From: Pseudovirgaria hyperparasitica | Lineage: Eukaryota; Ascomycota; Dothideomycetes; Acrospermales; Acrospermaceae | Length of the DNA stretch: 64,000 bases | Assembly (NCBI RefSeq): GCF_010093815.1 | Contig: NW_022985564.1 | Span: 664,590-728,589, forward strand | Direction of reading: 5' to 3' | Part shown: positions 27,409 through 37,368 of the stretch, in pieces | Layout: every line of letters begins with the position of its first letter | Numbering within the stretch: position 1 is the stretch's first letter | Program-made: the position numbers and the translations under genes | Notes under the pieces: model-generated | Databases searched by the model: none | Told to the model about the DNA's origin: nothing | The model's input: the letters and a program-made list of their open reading frames with translations, nothing else

Positions 27409-27409
27409 T

Positions 27410-30400
27410 ATGCCTACGCGAAACGTCCCTACCCGGGAACATCGAAGTCCCATCCGCGCTCCCCCGCGATCCCCGGTTCGAGCGGCTTTCAGATTCCCTT
27501 CCGACCAGCACCTACTCATAACGACGCAGAAAGAGGTCTCGATATGGGACCGGGACGGCGTGAGACCGGTGTTTGAATCTGGCTCGTGTGGAATTCTTGC
27601 AGCTAGGGAAGCTCATGACGGGAGTGGTCTGCTAGCCATTGCAGATGACCATGTTGTTGTGCTGCACGATTTACGGCAGGCCTTGGATCGAAGCTACAGG
27701 CTGCGCGGAACAGACGTGAGTTCCTCTCAAGACGCAAGCTGCTTCGCATGATCGAGAGAGCCTGACAAGGTCCTGTAGGGCAAAGTTCGTCTGTTGGAGT
27801 ATGCCAGCGACTCACAGAGCATCTATTTCACTACCTCGCTACAAAACGCCGTCCAAATCTACTCTCTCAAACAGTCTGCCCTCCTGACTCCTCTGTCCGA
27901 TCTTCCGGCTCCTCCGACCGCGCTTGCTCTGTCGCCGACCTCGCATCTCCTCATCACCGCGTCCGAGAACCCTGCAGCGATATACATACATAACCTTGTC
28001 TTGAAGACACCACCACAGCTCCTCCAGCCTAGATCCTCCACCAGTCCCGTCGATGTGATTGTCTTTCATCCCGAGCGACCAAACATATTCCTGCTGGGGT
28101 TCAGAGACGGAACACTCACAGCGTACGATGCTTCTCGGCTTCCTGTGGCGAGGGGGGTCAAGCACCACCGGCAGACCGGAGAGATCAGCAGCTTCAAGAG
28201 CTTGCATACAGTGATAGGTCGTCAAGAGAGAAGCATTGCATCCGAAGGCGGTGAGAGTGTAGTCAGGAGGACCGTCGCAATCACTGGAGCGGCTTTTATC
28301 AAAGGCTACCAATCGCGAGCTGTGAGCATCGGGAGAGATGGAAAAGCCCGCATTGTAGACTTTGATCTAGGTGGCAAGATTCTCAGGACATGGCATGTCA
28401 AAGCGCCAGCTACATCGTTATCTGTCTATCAAACAAAGCCTGCTTCGCCGACAGGGCAGAGTCCTGGCAAAAGAAAGGCTGCCAGCCGCCCAACTTCACA
28501 AACTTCCTCTACGCAATCGACTGCCTCTGATCACATCATTGCTATCGGCAGGCAGGATGGGAAAGTCTTGCTCTTCAACGCCATCGGACTCTTGCTGCAA
28601 GAGAAGGTCGTGGATAGCGACTCGAATCCTGTGCTGGGTGTGCACTGGACTACGAGAGCCGCGAGGCCTATGGCCTTGGAACCGAATACAGCCAGTAAAG
28701 CAGCGAGCCAGGCCAATAGTGAAAATCCCAGTGCCATAAGTAGTGCCCTTGGATCCCAGAATGGTGACCTGACCAGCAAGGAGCAAACTATTGAGCCGGA
28801 GGCAGCAGCAAAACAGGAGCACGCTTCCGATCTAGACGACTTTCTGGCCAATGAAGAGGATTGGACAGAGATTGCCCCTACGGAAGAAATCACGCCTCTG
28901 GAAATCGAAGGCAGTCTTGGAACCTCGATTGACGAAGACATGTCAGGGACAGTAAACTTTACTCCCTTGAAAAGCACGGTCGAGAGGCAGGTACCAGCTA
29001 TTCCTGCATCGAACTATATGGATTTGTTCTCCCCTGTGAAACCGGGGCAAGCAATCGACCCTCCTGTGTCTCCCAAACGGAATGCACGAAGGATACGCCC
29101 TCGTCTTAGAAGCTCAACGTTTGTTGATAAGAGCTCTAGGGAGTTGGATTCGGCTCTTCATTCATCATTGAATAGTGTCCCGGACGACTTTTCAGCTGGT
29201 GAACCTGACCTCGCGCAACGTGGTTCGATAGTAAGAAGCACTGAGAAGCTCGACGCTGCATCACAACCCGAGAGTGCTTGGGAAACTACTGATGAAGCAT
29301 CGCCTCTGACCGCGAAAGGCTCAAACGATGCCCTAGATGCCGCATTGCAATCGGAAAATGCATGGGAGACTGCGACAGAAGCATCCCCGACATCAGCAAA
29401 GAAATCCGACGATACACTTCACGCTGTGGGAGAAAGATCAAATCCTCCCAAGCTTACCGTGCGACGTGCACCAAAGGCACGAAGGAAAAATAGACCATCT
29501 GGCCACGCTCGTATGCCAGGAGCTTTCATGGCTTCTGACATGAGCCTTCTTCCCAGAACAGAAGCTCTGATCTCGATAGAACCTGGCGGTGTGGGTGCTA
29601 TACGAAGGAACCAAACCGATGGGTCTGGCTCCCACCCAAGAAAGATCGGAAATATAGCTATGCTGGCACCATATATCAATCGGCCGCAAAAGTCATCGCA
29701 ATCAAGCAATAAGTCGATCGACTCATTGGTGAAGCCACTCGCTATACCAAGTCCAAAGCTTCATAAGCAATTGGACATGGACGAGGACATCTGGTGCACT
29801 TCGACTAACGCATCTCCATTGACAGCCATTCGACCATCCCGGAAGAGTAGACGGTCGCAACACATCCAATCTCCCTTAGACTCTGATATCCAGTCACCAT
29901 CTCTACAGTCTGATGGCGCTCTAGACGACACAGCGTTCCGCTCCTCTGCCTTTCTCCCCATCTCCCACGACCCGCGATGCTCCAAGGCTCCCCAAGTACG
30001 GCCATCTCCTCATCCCTTACACAATGCTAGGCCACATCACCCCCGCTCTCCGAGATCCCCAGCCTCTGTCCTTGCCGGGTCTCCCCATTCGCCCGTGTAC
30101 GGGTATTCACCACCATCCTCATCGAAGCCTAGTGGCGACCCGCCGTCAAAACTTGGACCAGGAGCAGCACGGTGTGATCCTCTCAGTATGCACGAGTGGT
30201 TTCCACGTAGGAGTTCGCACGCAGCAAAGACCTCGAAGGCTCCTAGGCCATCTAATTCTAGAATCACAAATGATGACTTTGGTACGCCACTCCGGAGACG
30301 TCTTCTACCTAATCAATCGCCCGGATCACCTCTCTCACACGACTCGCCCTTCTTTTCTAGATCGCCCGAGTCGCCCAGTAGCCTGGTTGCCATCCAAGAT

Positions 30401-30655
30401 CATCGCACAGCTACGTCTTGCTCCCAGTATAAGAGCTCCGCAAGTACCGCGATGCCGCCGTGTCAGCATGAGGCTTGTGCGGAAATGCGTGATGAGATGA
30501 CTCGTATGCGACAGGACATCGAGCAAATGAAGCTGGAAATGAAGGAACTGAGGGAGCTTGTACGGCCAAGGTCAAAAGGGGGTTTGGGGTTTGGGATGGG
30601 GAATAGTCGTGGGAGAGAGGTGGTTGATGTTGATGGAGTACCCAACGTCGAATGA
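27410..30655 (+). CDS. WD40 protein with C-terminal coiled coil, NEDD1/GCP-WD-like
   Basis: Exon 1 is 27410-27715, the intron 27716-27778 (GTGAGT...TGTAG, 63 nt) and exon 2 27779-30655, giving 1060 aa. The first 330 or so residues read as a WD40 propeller (for example VSIWDRDG near residue 45, then repeated Ser/Ala-rich blades). A long low-complexity Ser/Pro-rich middle follows. A short charged coiled coil of MRQDIEQMKLEMKELREL type lies near residues 1010-1040. WD40 plus disordered linker plus C-terminal helix matches NEDD1/GCP-WD, which recruits gamma-tubulin complexes to spindle pole bodies. That assignment is inference from architecture; another fungal WD40 scaffold is possible. A 28-residue tandem duplication lies at 29249-29416, and an upstream ORF precedes the start. 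Confidence 0.85.
29249..29416 (+). repeat. In-frame 84-bp tandem duplication within the WD40 gene
   Basis: Two adjacent 84-nt units (29249-29332 and 29333-29416) encode two 28-residue repeats, each with the core AWET..EASP..AK. The DNA has diverged at many third positions while the protein pattern is kept, so the duplication is not recent. Confidence 0.9.
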
Positions 30656-31079
30656 GAATACTGTTCCTATTGCTGTCTAAAAGTGTTCATCTGTTTCCAT
30701 GCCTTGTTGAATGATGAATCGTAGGAATGATTGTGGCTCGGTGTCATGAGGCTGACGCGGATTAAACATTGGCGTCCCTTTTAAGGCTAGAGTTAAGGCA
30801 GGGGCGACGGGAAGCGGTTGCTTCGGCACTCCCCAATCCATGGACTAGCGTACTCTCAACATCTGTTGATGAATCCTCACTTCTCTGCTCTTCATCCCAT
30901 CAATTACCTCGCGATATCATCTGTTTAGTCGTTTTACAGAGATCCGTAGCTGCATATACCCTTATCTGTTGTTTAATCCACTCGTTGTCTGCAGCAGTGT
31001 AGTTTCAATTTCCATTTCAGGTGCACACACCACCCACCACTAGCTCAACTAATTGCTTGCCAAACAAACTTCCAACACT
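30656..31079. other. Short intergenic region, promoter of the DHCR24-like gene
   Basis: No gene is seen. The last 60 nt are C/A-rich with no ATG, consistent with a leader for the gene starting at 31080. Confidence 0.6.
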
Positions 31080-32564
31080 ATGGACTCTCACAACGAACTC
31101 GTCAACACTGTTGTCGAACGCATCCGGGACTTCCACGAACGGAAAGTTCCCTTCAAGATCTACCATGGCTCGACAAACAGCACGCGCGATGCCGGCTTCC
31201 AGCGCGACAAGATTGTGGACACGAGCAAGCTTGATCGGGTGCTGAAAGTCGATACGACTGCAAAGACGGCACTCGTCGAACCGAATGTGGGCATGGACCG
31301 GCTGGTGGAGGAGACGGGAAAGTGTGGTCTGGTCCCGGAGGTCGTCATGGAATTTCCTGGCATCACGGCAGGCGGCGGATTCGTGGGCATGGCGGGCGAG
31401 AGCAGCTCTTTCCGATATGGCTTCTTCAACCAGACCGCGAATTGGATCGAGGTTGTTCTGGCGAATGGCGAGCTTGTCAAGGCTTCGCCGACCGAGAATC
31501 AGGACTTGTTTCGTGGGGCGTCTGGGTCGTTTGGCACGCTTGGTGTTTTGACGCTGCTTGAGATTCGGCTTGTGGAGAGGAGGAGGTTTGTCGAAGTCAC
31601 ATACGATCCTGTGTCTTCGATTCCGGAGGCTGTGGCTAAGATTGAGGACTGCAGGGCGAACAAGGAAGTTGAGTATGTTGATGCTATTCTGTACAGCGCG
31701 AATAGCGGTGTGATTGTCACTGGGAGACAGACTGACGGAGCGACTGGTCTGCGGAAACAAGGGTTCCTCAAGTCTACTGATCCATGGTTCTATCTACACG
31801 CCAAGAAGATTCTGAAAAAGAACAAGGAGAAGCCGACCAAGGAGCTGGTGCCGATCGAAGACTATCTTTTTCGCTATGACCGTGGTGCTTTCTGGACTGG
31901 AGAGTATGCGTTCAAGTGGTTCGTGACGCCGTTCAACCGCATTACCCGATGGGCTCTGGACCACTTTATGCACACGCGTGTGATGTATCATGCCCTTCAC
32001 AAGAGCGGGCATTCGAAGCAATACATCATTCAAGACCTGGCAATTCCGGTGTCGAGGGTGCAAGATTTCATCCAGTACGTCGACGACTCATTTGGTATCT
32101 ACCCGCTCTGGCTATGCCCGTTGAGAGAGGACGGCAAATACGCAGCATCGCCGAACGGCGGGAAAGATTCCATCCTCGAGACGAACGAACACCTCCTGAA
32201 TGTCGGCGTATGGGGTCCAGGCCCGACCAAGTACCCCGAGTTTGTGGAGAAGAACAGAGAGATGGAGAGCAAGGTGCGCGAATTCGGCGGCGTGAAGTGG
32301 CTATACGCACAGGCCTTTTACACCGAGGAGGAGTTCTGGTCCATCTACGACCGCCAGGCATACGACGAGCTACGGGCAAAGTACCATGCGAGCAATCTGC
32401 CGACGGTGTACAGCAAGACGAATGCGCCGCTGGTAGAGCCTGTTCCGGATCCCTCGACCTGGCGGGGCTGGCTGCGACACAAGACGTTTGGCGTGTGGCC
32501 GATTAGTGGAGTGTATGGGGTGGTGTCGACGGTGCTGAGCAAGGAGTATTTGCTCAAGAAGTGA
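31080..32564 (+). CDS. FAD-linked oxidoreductase, DHCR24 / delta(24)-sterol reductase-like
   Basis: Intronless, 494 aa from the ATG at 31080. The N-terminal half (about residues 15-180) is a PCMH-type FAD-binding domain with the pattern YHGSTNSTR, then EPNVGMDRLVEET, EFPGITAGGGFVGMAGESSS and GASGSFGTLGVLT. These motifs match the 24-dehydrocholesterol reductase (DHCR24/DWARF1) family. The C-terminal half continues the family pattern to a basic LLKK end. Animal and plant members carry an N-terminal membrane anchor, which I do not see here. Known members reduce the C24(25) double bond of sterols with NADPH. Ergosterol synthesis normally uses Erg6 and Erg4 for the side chain, so the true substrate here is open. 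Family call is confident; function is inferred. Confidence 0.9.
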   Translation: MDSHNELVNTVVERIRDFHERKVPFKIYHGSTNSTRDAGFQRDKIVDTSKLDRVLKVDTTAKTALVEPNVGMDRLVEETGKCGLVPEVVMEFPGITAGGGFVGMAGESSSFRYGFFNQTANWIEVVLANGELVKASPTENQDLFRGASGSFGTLGVLTLLEIRLVERRRFVEVTYDPVSSIPEAVAKIEDCRANKEVEYVDAILYSANSGVIVTGRQTDGATGLRKQGFLKSTDPWFYLHAKKILKKNKEKPTKELVPIEDYLFRYDRGAFWTGEYAFKWFVTPFNRITRWALDHFMHTRVMYHALHKSGHSKQYIIQDLAIPVSRVQDFIQYVDDSFGIYPLWLCPLREDGKYAASPNGGKDSILETNEHLLNVGVWGPGPTKYPEFVEKNREMESKVREFGGVKWLYAQAFYTEEEFWSIYDRQAYDELRAKYHASNLPTVYSKTNAPLVEPVPDPSTWRGWLRHKTFGVWPISGVYGVVSTVLSKEYLLKK

Positions 32565-33274
32565 GCGTGTGTTATGTGGTAGGCTCTACAATCGTTTCTT
32601 GAAATGATGTACAATGTTGGTATAGATAGATAAGGTACTGCTTAATTAGCTGTGGATGGTTTTGGATAGAGCGGATCACAGTTCACTAGGGCTATACCTG
32701 CCGAATACACACCATGCCGGTACTCACTATGGCTCCGAAAGATGTTAGTAGCATTGTATAATATACATGTATCAACAACTCTATTTATACACACTGCTGC
32801 TACTAGGCGTCGGATCAGGTGGGAGCGGCGGCGGCGGCTGTTAGCGGGACGGAGCAGCACACAGCACAACCACAGAACCTTCGCCCCACCAAGCAAGCCT
32901 CCACCAGCGTCCGACAGTCCACCCAGCCTTCTTCTTCACACTCCCACAATTCGCTTTGTTCGTCATACGACCTTCTTTCTTTACTCTCTGTCCACGTTTT
33001 CTTGCAGGTCACTCGACCGTCAATCTCTCTTCATTCCACCCAGTGGGTTATCATGACCGCTCCTCTCTCGCTATCCATGTTGCAACGGATTCCCCGGTCC
33101 CTCTCTGCACCATGACTGCTCACACAGCGTAACCGCTTTCGAGACCACACTTCGAATTAAATCACCAATAAAAAAGGTATCCAATACTACTACCACTCGA
33201 CTTCAAACATCAGCACCACGCGCCGCCTAAAAGGCCTTTTCTCCCATACCTATACAGTGCGACGTGGCTTCATC
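32565..33274. other. Intergenic region and leader of the PIN-domain gene
   Basis: No gene is seen. The segment 32880-33010 is CT-rich and promoter-like. A candidate leader intron runs from 33176 (GGTATCC) to about 33256 (CTATACAG). It contains the 12-base palindrome AAAAGGCCTTTT at 33229-33240. A small upstream ORF is listed separately. Confidence 0.5.
33053..33115 (+). promoter_or_regulatory. Upstream ORF of 20 codons in the PIN-gene leader
   Basis: ATG at 33053 (context GGTTATCATGACC) reads 20 codons to TGA at 33113-33115, 159 nt before the main ATG at 33275. It lies in the transcript only if transcription starts before 33053. Confidence 0.4.
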
Positions 33275-34590
33275 ATGCTGAACCCAACCCGAAAGGTGTT
33301 CAACTGCATCGTCGACGACAGCGCCCTAGCCTCCGGGCTCCGGAAGAATACACGTGATGGTATCCGGAAATGGGTGAGCGCAGGTGCAATAAGGCTATTT
33401 GTCCCGCTTCACAGTAAGGCTTCTGGCGGCAGCATCATTGGCTCGGCCAGCTCTCTGACACACCTCCCAATATAGCCCTGGAGCAACTGAAACTACTGAA
33501 GAACATCAACGGCCGCATAGGCTCCGATGCGCGCGAAGCGATCAACTGGCTCGACGAGATTACCTCGCTGCCGAACTCGGGCGTCTACTTGCAGGAGCCG
33601 GACCAGGCATACAGTACTTGGGAAGAGGTGGAGGACTTTATGCTCCCGGAGACGCTGCTGTCGGAGAGGCACGCAGAGCACGACGAACCAGATGTCCTGG
33701 CTGGGGACTTTGAGCAGTCCCTGGGCTTGCATGCTGCGCACGAAGAGTCCGACCAGGCTTCGCTGAACTCCAGCCAGAGCTTCGAGCGTCGGCCGCTGAC
33801 GCCCTGCTCGCCCAGTTCCTTGTCTCCCGGCACGAGCCCCAGAAAACTGGCACGAAGTCCAAAGAAAGCGGCGGTAGAGGGCGACAGGAAGAATGTGTCT
33901 GACTATACTGCGAGAAACAGCCTGGATGGGGTTGCGGTTGCAGACGTCGAGGAAAATGGCGCACCACGCATGTTGCGGCCGCTGTTCAACCACTCCGTGT
34001 GGCTGATCAACCAGGAGCCAAACTCCGAAACGGCGCTCCAGAATTTTATTCTTTTGACCAACGACATGAAGAAACAAGCCGTTGCCTCCAAATTCGGCAT
34101 ACGGGCCCGTCGTCTCGAAGAGCTCCGTGACATCATCGGCCGTGAAGACCGCGACCTAAAGAACCGCGTCCAGCTGTTCAAGAAAGAAAGCAAGGAACTA
34201 TACTCGCCCCCGGGCGCGTTGCTCAATCGTACCCCTGTTGGTCCAAAGAAATCCCGCGAATTCGTTCAGGAGAATGTTGCTGGCATCACAACCCCGAAAG
34301 GCAACTCACGCGGCTCGGCCACATCAAACGGCCACATGCTCGACCCAAACGAGTTCTCCCGCAGCCCGCCACCGTCGTCTCGGAGCGGTGGTGGTCGTGG
34401 TGGGAGAACGCCGGTCAGAGGTCCGCCGCGTGGGCCCTTTCATGCCTCCTCGCTCGACCGCAACTCTCCCCGGGGGCTAACTCCATCACCCAACCCGGCA
34501 CGCCCAATCGACCCAGACTCGTTCTCACGGCCTACGCCGGCAGGTCGTGCTATGAGAGGCGGCAGACGAAGACTATGGGAGCCAGCCTAG
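33275..34590 (+). CDS. PIN-domain protein with split domain and Arg/Gly-rich tail
   Basis: Exon 1 is 33275-33413, the intron 33414-33475 (GTAAGG...ATATAG, 62 nt) and exon 2 33476-34590, giving 417 aa. The splice restores the stretch LFVPLHTLEQLKLLK. PIN features are the N-terminal strand with acidic residues (CIVDDSAL, about residues 11-18), the TLEQL helix near 46-50, SDAREAINWLDE near 65, and the late strand LLTNDM near residues 237-242 followed by AVASKFGIRAR. These acidic positions suggest a metal-dependent ribonuclease. About 150 residues of Ser/Pro- and Glu-rich sequence separate the two halves of the PIN fold. The tail after about residue 320 is rich in Gly, Arg, Ser and Pro (RGG-like), suggesting RNA binding. 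Related to SMG6/Nob1-like PIN folds only in a general way. Specific function is unknown. Confidence 0.85.
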
Positions 34591-35090
34591 TGAAACACGG
34601 GCCTCGTCGACGTATTATCGACCTGCCTCGCCCTATGTCCTGATACCGAACCATGTGTCTCCACGAGCACGCGCAAACTTTTTCTTTGGGCTTTCGAACT
34701 GGGGAATCTGCCGGCTTTGCACGTTGGTGGTGGCGGTCCCGACGGAATTGATGGATGCCTGGTTGTGGTTTATGCGATGCGGAGCAATGTCGTTGTTGTT
34801 GTCGTCGTGGCGATTAGTGTGGAGTATGCTGTGTTTTTTTTGCAGACTTCACACAGCACGGCGCGCTGGGCGGGGCCATTCGTCGTCACTTAACTCTGAT
34901 GCCCAGCAGCTCATACATGCACCACAACAACGTACGCGCACGCATACACGCATACACGCATACACAAACAAACAAACAAACAAACAAACATACATCACTG
35001 TCAAAAAGTCTCGTCTATGCAGACAACGCGATATATAACCCGGAAGAAAGAACGGAGGTGTGTCTGTGTGGAAAATATGCAGGTCGGCTC

Positions 35091-35153
35091 GTAGTAGTAG
35101 TGGTAGTAGTAGTAGTGGTGGTAGTGGTAGTAGTAGTAGTGGTAGTAGTAGTA
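35091..35153. repeat. (GTA)n with GTG variants
   Basis: About 21 triplets of GTA and GTG, mixed. Confidence 0.95.
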
Positions 35154-35261
35154 TCGGATCGTATTTGTCTCGGTAATTACAATTGTTTCTGCCGCCCGCT
35201 GGAGGGAGGAGTGATGATGGGGTTTTGAGTTTTTGCATGCATAATTGCGTACGTCAACACA

Positions 35262-35388
35262 TGTACACACACGGAACGTACGTACACACACACACACGGA
35301 ACGTACGTACACACACACACACGGAACGTACGTACACACACACACACGGAACGTACACACACGGAACGTACACACACACACGTGTACA
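35262..35388. repeat. 25-bp minisatellite containing ACGTACGT
   Basis: GGAACGTACGT recurs at exact 25-bp spacing (GGA at 35273, 35298, 35323 and 35348), joined by CA runs. Shorter diverged copies follow to about 35388. Each unit carries the self-complementary ACGTACGT plus alternating purine-pyrimidine sequence. Confidence 0.92.
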
Positions 35389-35892
35389 CATGGAATGTTT
35401 ATATTTATATTTATATTTGTATTCAATATTCAACATTAATACGCACACATTCGATGTTCACTGGCGGCAATACAAGCACAGGCGGAAATACAGGCGGAAA
35501 GACAAGCGGAAAGACAAGCACAAACAAACAAACAAACAAATGGACACAAAATCAAAAGTCAAGAATAAAACCTTCGTTCGTTCAGAGGTATTTTGTTTCG
35601 AGTGTCACCTTTGTATCCGGTTTTAGGGGGGAAAGGGGGGAAGGGGGAGGGGAAGGGGGAATGGAAGTGGGAAGGGAAACTGGGCTTGGGTTGGGGATGT
35701 GGTTTTGGGCTTTTCTTCTTCTTATCTCTTTTTTCTTCGTTTTCTTCTGTTTTTGTTTTGTTGTCCTTGTGTGTCTTTTTCTTTTGTCTCACTCTCTTTG
35801 TCTCACTCTTTGTCTCACTCTTTGTCTTCTGCGTGTGTACTATAATTAGGAATAGGTATAGAAAGGACAGAAGGACAGAAAGGTTATGCTGT

Positions 35893-35996
35893 GTTGTGGT
35901 GCTGTGGTGTGGTGTGCTGTGGTGTGGTGTGCTGTGGTGCTGTGTTGTGGTGTGGTGTGCTGTGTTGTGGTGTGCTGCTGTGGAAATGTAGTGTGC
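35893..35996. repeat. TGTGGTG / TGTGCTG short tandem repeat
   Basis: Irregular array of TGTGGTGTGGTGTGCTG-type units over about 100 nt, strongly G/T-biased on the plus strand. Confidence 0.85.
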
Positions 35997-36027
35997 TGTG
36001 TTGTGGAAATGGATCTACAGGGTTCTT

Positions 36028-36028
<1 letters not shown>

Positions 36029-36106
<78 letters not shown>
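36029..36106. repeat. Compound (CT)n(GT)n microsatellite
   Basis: About 10 CT units run directly into about 29 GT units. Confidence 0.97.
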
Positions 36107-36108
<2 letters not shown>

Positions 36109-36785
36109 CTATCTGTCTTATTTGATGATCAGCTTACAACTCTGTCCTTGACTCCGGGGTATCCGTCCATAGCCTCGGACTCTTGACTCTTGACTCTGAC
36201 TCTTGACTATCTGCATCTAGCCATGCCTACAGACTAACTTCCAACCCAGACTTTAGACTTCCGACTTCAGACTTCAGACTTTTTTTTTTTTTTTAAAAAA
36301 AGCTCTGTCCCTTTGACACACTCACTCTATAGGCCTCTCTACCATCTCTAACCTCGGACTTCTGACTTTTCTGACTCCAGACACCCTGACCCCTCCTCCC
36401 CCTTGACTCTTTGTCGGGGGTACCCCCTTTTTGACTCTGGTTGTAATTATTAGCTTTCCCGGACCCTCTCTCTGACTTTCCAAAGTAACTAATAACTCTT
36501 TAAAATCCAATCCCCATGTATTATTGTCTAGATTATTTTCTATTCGTTTTCTAGTTTCCATGATTGTTATCAATTATCAATTATCATTAGCATTAGCATT
36601 TGTCATGGATTGATATATATATAAAGACTCTTAACGACTCTCTTGAGACTACAGGCATGTTTATCTTTTCGTCTTGTTATATATCTTGTCTTGGGTGTGT
36701 TGTTGGTTTGTGCTTCGGTGTATCGGTGCTTGGTTTCATGTATTAGAGAGAGACTTACCCTACAACATGCACTCACTCGATACAA

Positions 36786-36811
36786 ACATACATACATACA
36801 TACATACATAC
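36786..36811. repeat. (ACAT)n microsatellite
   Basis: Six to seven copies of CATA/ACAT. Confidence 0.9.
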
Positions 36812-37368
36812 AACCCTATAACAAACACACACCGTCTCCCTACGTCTCTCTCTCTCCGTTATCGTTCCGTCCCACCCTTGATCATTAAATCAAATTACTA
36901 TATATATATACATATATACACAGTGTAATGGACGTAAGAGACGCGATTGACGTCACCAACTCTTCATCACCTGACTAAATTCATATAACATGTTGTGGCA
37001 TATATATAGTATATATAGTACATAGTATCTAGAGCATGAAGAAAGGAAGGAGACCGAGAAAAAGCAGGAAGAAATTACTTCCGCAATCTTATTATTGTTC
37101 GTCGCTATCGAGTGGATAAGTAGGTAAGTTGATGCGTAGATAGATGGATGGAGGTAGTCAAAATTCATATTCAAAGGATTACTAGCTGTATGTATACATT
37201 TGCATAGTGGAGCAGCGTGCGCAGTCGAGATATCAACAACGTACCCCTACTGCTGAGATCCATGTGCTGGAGTCCACTCCTCCTCCTCCACACCTCCACC
37301 CCCTTTTTAAGATCCGAAACGACACCCACAATATATACATATATACATACAATACAACACCCACCCAC

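Larger units (their letters stand above)
34591..37368. other. Repeat-dense region between convergent PIN gene and iml1
   Basis: No gene is seen; the short open frames follow simple repeats. Contents in order: CGCATACA/AAAC repeats (34935-34990), GTA/GTG tract (35091-35153), 25-bp minisatellite (35262-35388), G-rich tract (35623-35700), TGTGGTG tract (35893-35996), CT-GT compound microsatellite (36029-36106), ACTCTTG and ACTTCAG repeats (36176-36290), a T-run joined to an A-run (36280-36301), and ACAT repeats (36786-36811). It holds the 3' UTRs of both flanking genes. Confidence 0.7.

Noticed and set aside
27410-34590. A biosynthetic gene cluster around the FAD oxidoreductase
   Set aside because: Neighbours are a WD40 scaffold and a PIN protein; no backbone synthase, transporter or pathway regulator is present.
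34849-35439. Several frames with His/Thr/Val repeats
   Set aside because: Translations of the CA, GTA and 25-bp repeats.
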